NCBI GenBank assembly: GCA_021209875.1
Contig: JAGYVD010000004.1
Coordinates: forward strand, 806,001 to 870,000
DNA length: 64,000 bases
Direction: 5' to 3'
Source: Rosellinia necatrix
Lineage: Eukaryota > Ascomycota > Sordariomycetes > Xylariales > Xylariaceae
Positions 52,283 through 61,041 of this stretch are shown one piece after another. The number at the start of each line of letters is the position of its first letter. Positions within the stretch are counted from its first letter, which is position 1. Both the position numbers and the translations under genes were made by a program. A model generated the notes under the pieces. That model did not search any database, was not told where the DNA came from, and worked only from the letters and a program-made list of their open reading frames with translations.

Positions 52283-53035
52283 ATGCGCCCTAGACTTGAG
52301 GCGCGACAAAACGTCGCGAAAGAATTCGGCCGGCCGCACGAGGTCGACCTCGAAATAGACCCCGAGCTCGATTGGCCGGCGCGGAAATTCGGCTTGACGG
52401 TACAAGACCTCTCAGGCAGTCTTCACGATGAATTCAACACTGCTCGAATGCCCATCCAATGCCACCGCGCCTTCCACCTAGACGTCACAGAGCTTGCCAC
52501 GAAGGCATCGACTTTGGACGAGTTTCGCCGCCTCCTGGGCGAGCGCTCGATGGAGCGTTTTCGGGAGGTTGAGCAGACGCTCGACGACATCTCTATGGAC
52601 ATGATCGGGAGCCCCTCAAAATTTATTGCCAAAGGCCTTTGGTACCCCTTTATCGGCTTTATGAGATCCATGTCCGCCGCTGATATGATCATTTTCTTCA
52701 CCGCAATCTGCCAGCCGAACTACCACACAGATTCGGAAAAATCTCCGACGCCGCCCCCGGAAGCCTTTCTCCCTATGCTAAACCCCCTGGCGATTCCTCG
52801 CTCACCAGACCTAGCCGTGCCGGTGGGACGAGCCGCTCTCCCCAAACCTAACTCACCACCTCGCGCTTCACCGTCCACCCCTGACCCACCACCTCAGAAG
52901 AAGGCCAGGAGTCGAGCTCGCTCAAAGCGGCCAAGCACAGAAAACAGTGTCAGGTACAACCTTCGCCCTCGGCCCGCTGGCGTATCGCAGCGAAAAGAAC
53001 AGAGACGTAATCCCCCACTCAGGAAGCGTGCTTGA
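52283..53035 (+). CDS. Basic, proline-rich hypothetical protein
   Basis: An intronless 250-aa frame; the start lies in GCCATGCG, a good context. Not assigned to a family. Residues 1-145 look folded, with an acidic N-terminal patch (EVDLEIDPELD, 21-31), a helical stretch around 65-110 and a hydrophobic segment (118-143) that is amphipathic rather than a clear membrane span. Residues 150-205 are Pro/Ser-rich and probably disordered. The C-terminus is strongly basic, with KKARSRARSKRP at 206-217 resembling a nuclear localisation signal and a YNLRPRP motif at 225-231. A nuclear or nucleic-acid-associated role is an inference from charge only. No signal peptide. The clean reading frame and codon use suggest a real gene. 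Confidence 0.6.
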   Translation: MRPRLEARQNVAKEFGRPHEVDLEIDPELDWPARKFGLTVQDLSGSLHDEFNTARMPIQCHRAFHLDVTELATKASTLDEFRRLLGERSMERFREVEQTLDDISMDMIGSPSKFIAKGLWYPFIGFMRSMSAADMIIFFTAICQPNYHTDSEKSPTPPPEAFLPMLNPLAIPRSPDLAVPVGRAALPKPNSPPRASPSTPDPPPQKKARSRARSKRPSTENSVRYNLRPRPAGVSQRKEQRRNPPLRKRA

Positions 53036-54475
53036 GGCTTGCTGCTCTGTGTTCTATATTCGGCCATATTAATTCACCCCGAGCTCTCCTGCTCGCACAA
53101 TTTGAATTATCTCCAAAAAGGTCTTCACCCCCCGTGGGACATTTCGCATCAGCCAAATCGTGTTCCATATACTTTTCATTTCAACGCAAGGCGCGAAGAT
53201 GAACGGGTGGGGGGAAGGATGCGCGCTTCATAATGTTTGCTGTACGATCGATGCATCATTCGCAGTAATCACAGGATGCAGGCTGCAGAGACACCCGCGT
53301 ACATACTTTCGGTTAGCCATGACCACAAATGTACTATCATCAGAATAGTAATATTAGCGCGAGCGGGGCTCATCTATTCAGACATCCCAATCCCAATGAA
53401 TCGACCCCAGATGGACGGAGCTTCCACGAAGAGCATGAATCGACGAGCCATGCCATAGGCAATCGCTGTGGGATACAACGACGTCTGCTTCATTAAACAT
53501 TCCCACCGTTATATCTTGGGATGTATCTTCTTACGCCTATATTGGGCTGGCATACAAGCATTCATCCAATACCCCTCCTACGCTTCAAACCAACCAGGTG
53601 ATACCATCGACTCCCGAGCCACCTGTGGCCGAACAACATTAGTATTACTAATGCTAAGCTGGACAGACTGAGGCTCAGGGGCGGTCAGGAGCGGCAGGAC
53701 CGCTGCACCGCCACCACAATAAGCCAGGAAACATCTTGCGTCCTGTGGCAGACCAGGCCGTCTGCGCTATGCTCCCGGTCTTTTACCCCGGGCGCTATTG
53801 GGAACTTTGTGTTGCATAGCCCCGACGTCAGCGTTTTGCTTCATTCCCGTGATATAAAAAAGCCGTACTACTGGCTCTACGAGACTTGATACCCTTGCTT
53901 TAATGCTGCGCTCGTATTTTCTTCGCCATCACCTGTGCCAAGGGCACGGTTGGCTGCGTCAGCGATAGGCTGGCTGCGTGTGTGTTATCTTCAGCTCTGT
54001 GCACATAGTCGGATCCAGAACGATGATAACGCCAAGGGGTGTTCGCAGGTTAGATTTAATGTCAAGTGCCTTGAAGCATTCGATAACTGCACAAAATAGA
54101 AGCGGGAGCTGCCAAGGGAAGGTAATGGGATATTAGAGGTATATACAGAACAAGGGTCGACTGAATGTAATACCAAATGTTCTTGAAGCTATTGTTAGGG
54201 TATGGCTATTCTCTCTAGCACCCTGTTATGCGCATACCTATGACCATATTAGAGTCTAGCCAGGCCTATTCAACTTGTGGTATATGTGAAGATATTAAAC
54301 GTATTCATGGCTTCTTCGGTCCGAACTACGCTATTTGAATAAAGCCGCCAAGGCTATGGTTCAATTAGAGCCGCTGTCCCAGTCGAGTATTAGTCATGAT
54401 TTACGACAATCTCAAGTGATATGACATAATTTAATATGTCATACTAAAATGGATAGTTAGCGGTAAGCCAATCTA
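53036..54475. other. Intergenic sequence without a supported gene
   Basis: About 1.4 kb of normal composition. Only short open frames (under 75 codons) without recognisable domains occur. A TATA-like GATATAAAAAAG at about 53,850-53,861 follows a GC-rich stretch, but no plausible frame begins downstream, so it may be the promoter of a lost gene or chance. Confidence 0.5.
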
Positions 54476-54620
54476 TATTATGAACAGGGGACATCGTGGA
54501 GAATAAATAGCATGTATTTTTAAGTGGAGCATACGCTTAATTTAAGTTGTTTTTAATATATAGCCACTGCTAAAGGTATAATAAACACATATTTAGTTTA
54601 AAAATTAAGTATAATATAGT
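54476..54620 (+). repeat. Repeat T, copy 3 (in gene-bearing DNA)
   Basis: Same orientation as 18,533-18,680. Shared words are ATCTATATTA, AACAGG, AGCATGTATT and GCTAAAGGTATA. It is shorter and more AT-rich than the flanks and stands alone: no second terminus is seen nearby. Possibly a remnant of an excised or truncated element. Confidence 0.65.
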
Positions 54621-54637
54621 TCATCTTATAAAGCTAG

Positions 54638-54689
54638 TGTTAGAGTAGACAAGGGGTGCCAAGCCTGGCACCCCTTGCCTACTCTAACA
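54638..54689. repeat. Long near-perfect hairpin
   Basis: 24-bp arms separated by an AGCC loop. The left arm runs 54,638-54,661, the right arm 54,666-54,689, with a single mismatch (A49 against C78 in the last two digits). It lies 18 bp after repeat T and 64 bp beyond the 3' end of the hydrolase gene. It looks like two inverted termini joined head to head; a transcription-related role is possible but not shown. Confidence 0.85.
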
Positions 54690-54752
54690 ATAGCAGCGCG
54701 ATGTACTATACCTTGCCACAGAGCGAAATTCTTGCCACGCCGGCGGCCTACT

Positions 54753-55629
54753 TCACTTGGTGGGTTTCCCCTCAACAGCGGATTGCACAGCCGTATTGAT
54801 CATCCCTACTAATTTTTCTGTATAGCTAGGCATAGGCGAATGCCCAGAGCTTAGCTTCAGAATATCTGAACCCGCAGTCTTGCCAAACATTTCCTGGTAT
54901 TGCGGGGGAGGGCCACGGTCGTTCTCGCACACAACGTACGTAGAGCAAACATGGCGGAACCCTTCGTTGGTGATTGTAGTGGTTTGCACTGCATAAGATT
55001 GATCTATGGTTTTCGATTCCCGGTACTGTGTCTCTGTGGCGGGGAGGTCGTGGTAGAGTATGTCGGCCGTGTTTTTCAGGGCAAACCGGCCGTTTGGTTT
55101 GACGAGGTTGTTTGGAGACTCGCCGAATGTGCTGAGTACCGATTGGCCCTCAGTTAGGATGAAAGCTGCAAAGTAGAAGAGATGTACTGAAGCGTGTTAA
55201 GAATAGCATGCTAGTCTTTGTTTTGGTGAATCAACGAGATGCAGTCCAAAGTGGCAGACAACTTTGGACTGGTTGCGAAAGCGTATGCTTACACACGCCA
55301 CCGGCAAGGCCTTGAGACTTTCGTTGATCGAACGACAGGTCTTTCGTAACAGCCTCAGTCCCGACTAGGCCACCGTATGAGTGCAGAACCATAACGACGG
55401 TCTCCCCTTCTTCGACTAGTTCCGCAACCTTTGACCGAATAGCAAGGGCATCGTCCGTCAAGGACTTCGAGGCAAAGTCGGGCTTGTCTTGGTCCGTAAG
55501 ACTAGGCAATGATGGTTGCTCAACGCGATAGCCAGTAGCACTCAGTGCGTCGGACAGCTTGTAGTAGACCTCGGGCAATTGGAAGGAGCCTTGCACAAGG
55601 ACGAGTGTTGGCTTGCGAGGCGGGGCCAT
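54753..55629 (-). CDS. Alpha/beta-hydrolase family protein
   Basis: Two exons (55,629-55,293 and 55,186-54,753) joined by a 106-nt phase-1 intron with GTAAGC donor, CTTAAC branch and CAG acceptor; 256 aa. I chose the acceptor at 55,187 because it restores the beta-strand VLHLFYFAAF that the family has after the nucleophile; a later CAG would delete it. The start is the ATG at 55,629 (MAPPRKPTLVLVQG); the open frame upstream of it lacks another ATG. Triad candidates are S84 in LHSYGG (nucleophile elbow), D202 in CENDRG and H228 in SSGHSP. The N-terminal LVLVQGSF strand and loop would form the oxyanion-hole side. No signal peptide or membrane span, so probably cytosolic. The family acts on esters and similar bonds; the substrate cannot be named. 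Size is normal. Confidence 0.87.
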
Positions 55630-56830
55630 ATAGGGCAGTGTAGGGGTGCGAAGACAAGGTTGATTGTCTCTAATTGAATGTAATTTCAAGGTCTGAAGCC
55701 GTTCTCTGCTGGGGATATCCTAATACATGCAATCTCATGCGAAGCTATCTGAGAATCGTGTGCGAATGCATGTGGGTGGGGTTGGCTGTGGTGTTCGGAA
55801 TCATGGCTGGAAATGTTGGACAGCCTGCAGCTCTGCGATGATAACTGGCAATCTGCATTTGCTGTTGATGTGACACTACCCCACCATACCACTGCAGCGT
55901 GGCCAATTGAGCTTACAGTTTATAAAGGGTTCCATCGTGACATTCTTCTAACCGGCATTCTCATACTCTCCCATCCAAGTAGGATTTGTCAATATACTAC
56001 ATCCAACATACTGCACCCAACATACTGCATCCAATATACTGCATCCAACATACTGCATCCGACATACTGGTCTCGGTGTGAAATAATACTGCTGTGCGCA
56101 TACCCAGGGGTGCTGATCGACGGGATCACGCCCCTCAGACCATTGTTAATACGGAGGCTCGGGAGAAAGATTTCTTGCAGAGGTCCTGGCAGCGTCATTG
56201 TGCATATTAATCTCCACCATTGCAGATCAGACGTCTTTGTTGTTTTTCCTCTCGCTGACTGTGATTAGGACACTCTCGGTCATCTGAGCTCAGATAATTG
56301 CGACGACGACGACGATGCTGCCCAAATGTATCCTTGGAGGGCCTGTTTCGTGGATAGATACCTAAGTACCCACCTCCAAGCGACACAGACAGGGCTTATG
56401 CACCTGATAAATATATTGCATTTATAATTACATTTCATAGATGCTCATATGCTAATATAGAGCGCAAATCTACTATAATTAAATGGGGCATGTCATAATA
56501 TTACCACAACAGCTACTCCTTATCACATAGGGCCCAAAACAGAAACGCTGTTTTTGTGGCGGGTTCTGGCTTGAATGAGACTGACCTAGTATGGTCTAGA
56601 GTTGAATAGAAAAAGGTTACAGAATACACAAGGACAGTATGATTTGACCCTTTAGCTCACTCTTGTTCCAGAAGGGATGGTTATCAGAACTTTTGAGTCG
56701 TAAGGAATTCATTTGCATCTGAACTCTATTCGGTTTAGTCAATTCATGGCATGTGATAATTAGCCTGTAGCCTTGTTTTTATTGGTTTTCTAAGACCACT
56801 ACTTCTTTTCGCTTTATGCCTCTCCCCTGC
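55630..56830. other. Intergenic sequence with a 14-bp minisatellite
   Basis: Upstream of the hydrolase and downstream of the dehydrogenase, both on the minus strand. About five units of a 14-bp repeat (CATCCAACATACTG and variants) lie at 55,994-56,070. The part from 56,400 to 56,800 is moderately AT-rich. No gene is supported; open frames crossing the minisatellite are repeat artefacts. Confidence 0.65.
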
Positions 56831-57940
56831 TCAATTTTTCATAGAGTCTAAGATTGTATGCGCCGCAGCGAAATCAAACTCAGCTAAAGTCTCACTCCAT
56901 ACCCGCTCCGTCACAGCGTGACCCTCGGGTGTATACATTAGGGCGGCAAATCTATTCGAATGCATTAGTTCCCGAGTATTAATGACGTATGATGAGGAAG
57001 AAATAGCACGCAAGACGTACGGGTGGATCTTCCAGCTCATCAGGAAACACCCATGCGACTCTTTTCCCTTATTGATTAGTGCATCGATGAAGCACGACGC
57101 GCCGACTCTCTGCGTTCGGCCAGTAAGGGCACCAAAAACCTTGGCGCCTACTCTCATGGGGGCTGGCGCATTGCGGCTCAGTTCGGTACCCTTGCACCAG
57201 GCCGGATCTGCCAGATTGACGATGACATCATCCACTGAGACGTAGTCGACGAGGTTCCAAAGAAACATGTGAGCGAGTAGCTTGTTCGAGTGGTAGTGCT
57301 CCTGCGCGTCAAACGTTTCCGGGTCGCCAAATGACGGGAAGAGGGGATCGGCGTTGCGATTCGGGAATTTGGCGGCTAGCGATAGCGCCGCGCTCACTAT
57401 GGTCAAGTGTGCAGGCTGCCGACCAGGGCCCCTTGGAGGCCCTTTCGCCTTCAGGATGGGCAACAGCAGAATTGCCAGCAACATCGTTGACAGGTAGTTC
57501 ACTTGTAATCCCTCCTCATGGCCCGTGCCTGGGGCCCTTTTGAGGCTCATGAGGATAACGCCGGCGTTTAGCAAAACATAATCAATCCGCTGCAGCTCGG
57601 AGTCGACGCGTCGCGCGAACGCTTGCACCGAGTCGTATGAGATCATGTCCAGAAGCCAGACCTCGACTTTGGCTCCGGGGTGTTGCTCACGTAGCTTCGA
57701 GGCGGCGAGCTCGCCCCGTTCGAGGGAGCGGCAGCCCAGAATTAAGTATGACAGCTTCAAGTCGAGGAGTTGGGAAGCTGCTTCGAAACCGAGTCCCGTA
57801 TTGCCGCCCGTGACAATGGCGGTTTTGCCAGAAAGGTTCTCATTCAGAGACGGCCAGATGGGCTTGGCTTTGAATTGATTATGATAAAAGACGCTGGCGA
57901 AGGACCTCGTCGAAGGCTCAAGATCTTTGGAGCCTACCAT
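56831..57940 (-). CDS. Short-chain dehydrogenase/reductase
   Basis: Predicted 346 aa from exons 57,940-57,021 and 56,951-56,831. The 69-nt intron (GTACGT donor, ACTAAT branch, TAG acceptor) has a length divisible by three and no stop, so an unspliced reading gives 369 aa with a 23-residue insert. Splicing joins the conserved ends as KIHPFAALMYTPEG. Start ATG in AACATGG context; the open frame extends upstream to 58,138 but without family similarity. Classical Rossmann features: TGGNTGLG at 44-51 (NAD(P) binding), NAG at 125-127, Ser candidates S183/S187, and the YHSNK catalytic motif with Y216 and K220. The usual PG after the active site reads PA (DPAWCKGTEL, 245-254). It is expected to oxidise or reduce a carbonyl/alcohol; the substrate is unknown. 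Related fungal proteins often sit in catabolic or secondary-metabolite loci. Confidence 0.88.
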   Translation of the reverse strand: MVGSKDLEPSTRSFASVFYHNQFKAKPIWPSLNENLSGKTAIVTGGNTGLGFEAASQLLDLKLSYLILGCRSLERGELAASKLREQHPGAKVEVWLLDMISYDSVQAFARRVDSELQRIDYVLLNAGVILMSLKRAPGTGHEEGLQVNYLSTMLLAILLLPILKAKGPPRGPGRQPAHLTIVSAALSLAAKFPNRNADPLFPSFGDPETFDAQEHYHSNKLLAHMFLWNLVDYVSVDDVIVNLADPAWCKGTELSRNAPAPMRVGAKVFGALTGRTQRVGASCFIDALINKGKESHGCFLMSWKIHPYVLRAISSSSYVINTRELMHSNRFAALMYTPEGHAVTERVWSETLAEFDFAAAHTILDSMKN

Positions 57941-58934
57941 GTTGGAGTTATATCGCCAAGAAGATGCGATAATACGATCAAGCTTTTGAAATGACAATGC
58001 AACAAACCTGAGCAGACATAGAAGATGCGCCCGACAGCGATTTCCATCGTAACTCTTCCATGAGCACGCTTTATATAGAAATGGAAGCAAATGAGATATA
58101 GTCACATTATATGTTAAGCATCGTGCACCTCTATTCAATAGAATATCTCCGTTCTATCTCCATTAGTGACAGCGCTGGTGATAGTGAGATTATTTTCTGT
58201 TTAGAGCATGGTCACGATAGCATCCCCTTAGAATACTGGCATATGAGTAGGGGTGCTCCTGGTCTTGTACCCACCCAGGCAAGGGTCATGGGTAGCCACA
58301 ACTAACCTGAGGATCCCGTCTATCTACACTAGATTACCTAGGTATCTGCCATCATCAACAGCGATTAGGGGCTTAGGCACAGCGTTTATCGACTGTGTAA
58401 AGTGAATTCTAACAGATAACTTACCGTAAATGTTAAATACTGGCAGGTAATCTTCATATGTATATGTGATCCTCCGAGATCCAATTTCATAGGTATGTGC
58501 ATACCCAATTAACACAAGTATCTTTTAATAGGGTTAGCTGTTGGCCGTCAAATGGATGCCGAAATTGGAATTTCCTAAATGGGAAACCAATCTGATGTGG
58601 GGTAAATGCTTATTTTTAGTAGGTTGTGAGGGGCATGGGCACTAACAACCTCTTCACTAGCTCATTTGTAGAATACTTCTATGCAGAAGGGGCGGCACCT
58701 CGATTTGCTTCCGATTGTATTCCTAATCAAGTCAACAATCTCATGCAATCCGATTTGACGACGTAAACTTTAAGACTAACCTCACTCTTTAGATTGGACA
58801 TAGTGCCTACCGTGAGGGGGCGGAATCTCGCCAAACATGGAGGTTTCAGGGGAACTCTTCGGACCTCGTGCTCCCAGTAAATCACAGCGCCTGATCATTA
58901 TTTCTCTTTATACGCTAACCATAATGAAGAAGAG
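57941..58934. promoter_or_regulatory. Divergent promoter region between dehydrogenase and regulator-like gene
   Basis: About 1 kb separates the two divergent starts. No gene is supported. The direct opposition of a dehydrogenase and a regulator-like gene would allow shared control, which is inference. No binding site was recognised. Confidence 0.45.
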
Positions 58935-60664
58935 ATGCAATTCATTCTATCAACCCATCATCAAGATAAGTCCAAAGACCCAGAAACGAGGAAAGCTATT
59001 CGACGCCATGTCATGCTCGGCAAGAACCGTGGCAAGTCCTACCCCTATAGGCGAAAGCCTGCCCGAAGAGCAAACCCTCTTCTCGGATTTCTCAAAGGTG
59101 ACCTTTCTACGCCGTCCGTATCAGAGAAATCCTTATTGGGGGGTCCCTAAGCAAATAGGAAGTGACTTGTCTTCGCTGCCATGGGCTGGAGGTGTGGATG
59201 TGTCAACCATAGCTGTTATCATGGAATGTAGGTCTTTCACCACTACCCCCCCCCCCCCCACTCACTTTCACCCCTAAGGGAACGGGAATTGAGGTGTATC
59301 ACACATACTGCGACCAACATATGCCTGAGCGCAAGTCTATAGCGCAGTGATATACATCAGAAATCTCCGACCCACCTTGCCGAACACGTTTAGCCATTTA
59401 CCAACAACAGATGATAGTCTCTAATTTAACGAAGAGCGAAACTTTCCCGATAGAGGTATACATGGACCACCCTCCAAAAGATATACGGTGGCTAGAGCCC
59501 CTACTTTCGGACGATGCATGGGTACACACGATGGCCTTCTCAGCGCACGCCTACTGCGATATTTTACGTCACCGGAGCACACGGCCCATCAACCAATGGG
59601 CTTCGCCACACTTCGCCGAAACAATCTATATCCTGCGCAAGCGTATGCGGCTAGCAGAAAGCATTGCAATCTCTAATTCCACCTTGTTAGTCGTCATGGC
59701 TCTAGCGACACACGCAAATCTACACGGGGAGTTTGAGGTGGCGAGATGTCATGTGCTCGGTTTGTATCGCATCGTCGAGTTGAGAGGCGGCATCAATACC
59801 TTTTGGCCCTACCATAAGCTGCTAGCTGAAATCTTAAGGTGAGCTCAACCATGTGTAGATCCTACCCGGCTACAACCTTAAACTTCACAACTACCCCTCA
59901 TCTATGTTTGGAAACCTCTTCGTCACGATGAGATCTCGCTTCTAATTTCCTTCCCCAGGGCCGATATTTCCCTCTCATTACACACAGGTGAATCACCGCT
60001 ATTCTTACAAGATCTTGTGTCATCAAGCATGCATTGGCCGTGTCCAAAATTCGCACAAAATCGCGTGGCGAACTTTAATAGCATCGGCAAACCATTCGAC
60101 CTATCTTATAATCAAGTCGGTTATGCAGATCACAATCTCGAACAATCCTTGGCTATTCTTATAGAATTCTCCCAGCAACTCAATGGAGCAACCAAAGCAA
60201 ACAGCCAGTTACCCAAGGAGTTTTTGCTTGATACTATGGTATTTGTCACGTATCGACTGCTTTATCTACGCTTCTCTGCAGAGTCGTTAGATCAAGTGCT
60301 TCGGATGGGACTACTGGCATTCTGTTCTGGGACATTCATTCAATGGAGGCATGTCATCCCTGCACCCTCGAGCTCATTTTCTGCATCATTTCGAGAGACC
60401 CTCGCCTACTTTGGAAGCGTGGATGGCTCGCCTCGCTTCCTGCTATGGATGCTTATGCTTGGGGCGCTGACTATATTCACGAACGAAGATAAAGTGTGGT
60501 TACACCCTTGGCTGAGGACGGCAATTCTTAGGTGCGGAGTTGACTCTTGGAGTGGTATTAGCGAGATTTTGCACTCCTTTCCGTGGGTCGACATTCTATA
60601 TGAACAACCTGGGCAGGCTTTTATTGCGGAGCTGTCGACACAATCGACGGGCAATTTGGAGTAG
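58935..60664 (+). CDS. Fungal transcription-factor-like protein (one junction uncertain)
   Basis: Preferred model: exons 58,935-59,097, 59,159-59,227, 59,418-59,838 and 59,959-60,664; 452 aa. The start MQFI... and the RKAIRRHVMLGKNRGK block (19-34) match a family of fungal regulator-like proteins lacking a Zn2Cys6 cluster. The DIRWLEPLLSDDAWVHTMAF region and the rest resemble the fungal-specific transcription-factor C-terminal domain. Intron 59,839-59,958 (GTGAGC, CTAAT, CAG) is sound. Intron 59,228-59,417 (GTAGGT donor) is reasonable and contains a 14-C run. The first junction is doubtful: a 61-nt intron with a weak GTGACC donor keeps frame but removes VPKQI before GSDLS, which the family seems to keep. 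Alternatively the six-G run at 59,138-59,143 carries one extra base, making a frameshift. DNA binding is unproven. It may regulate neighbours. Confidence 0.72.
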
Positions 60665-61041
60665 GCCGGTATAATAGGTTCAAATCAGCAATACCCACAA
60701 TCACCAGACAGGGGAGTCACGGCAGTTGCTCGATATTTTTCACATCCCACCATGCAATTGCTGCGGGGAAACTGGGTATACCATGCATTAGAGTGTAGCA
60801 GATATCGACCACGTCACATTTGAAAGGCATCCCAGACCAGATTGGGTGAAATGTTGCGGTTAGTGGTCATTCAATTGATTCTAGAAGGTGGTTAAAGAAA
60901 TGAATATATTTTCACGTTGTGCCGCTGTCGAACATAGCGTCTTTCCTTTTTCATACCCATTTCTGTTGCGCTCAACTCCTCGTCCAACCCCGTGACCGAT
61001 GCTGCAGAGTTGCTGAATAACACTGAAACCAAGATTTCGAT
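60665..61041. promoter_or_regulatory. Short intergenic region before the transporter
   Basis: 377 bp between tandem plus-strand genes, containing the regulator-like gene's 3' end and the transporter's promoter. A pyrimidine-rich stretch (about 60,940-60,985) precedes the start. Nothing else is recognised. Confidence 0.4.

Noticed and set aside
55161..55172. Later CAG acceptor for the hydrolase intron (TTTGCAG)
   Set aside because: It keeps frame but deletes the conserved strand after the nucleophile elbow; the upstream CTTCAG with a CTTAAC branch site retains it.
55813..56268. 151-codon open frame across the 14-bp minisatellite
   Set aside because: Its middle is translated minisatellite, and no domain is present on either side.
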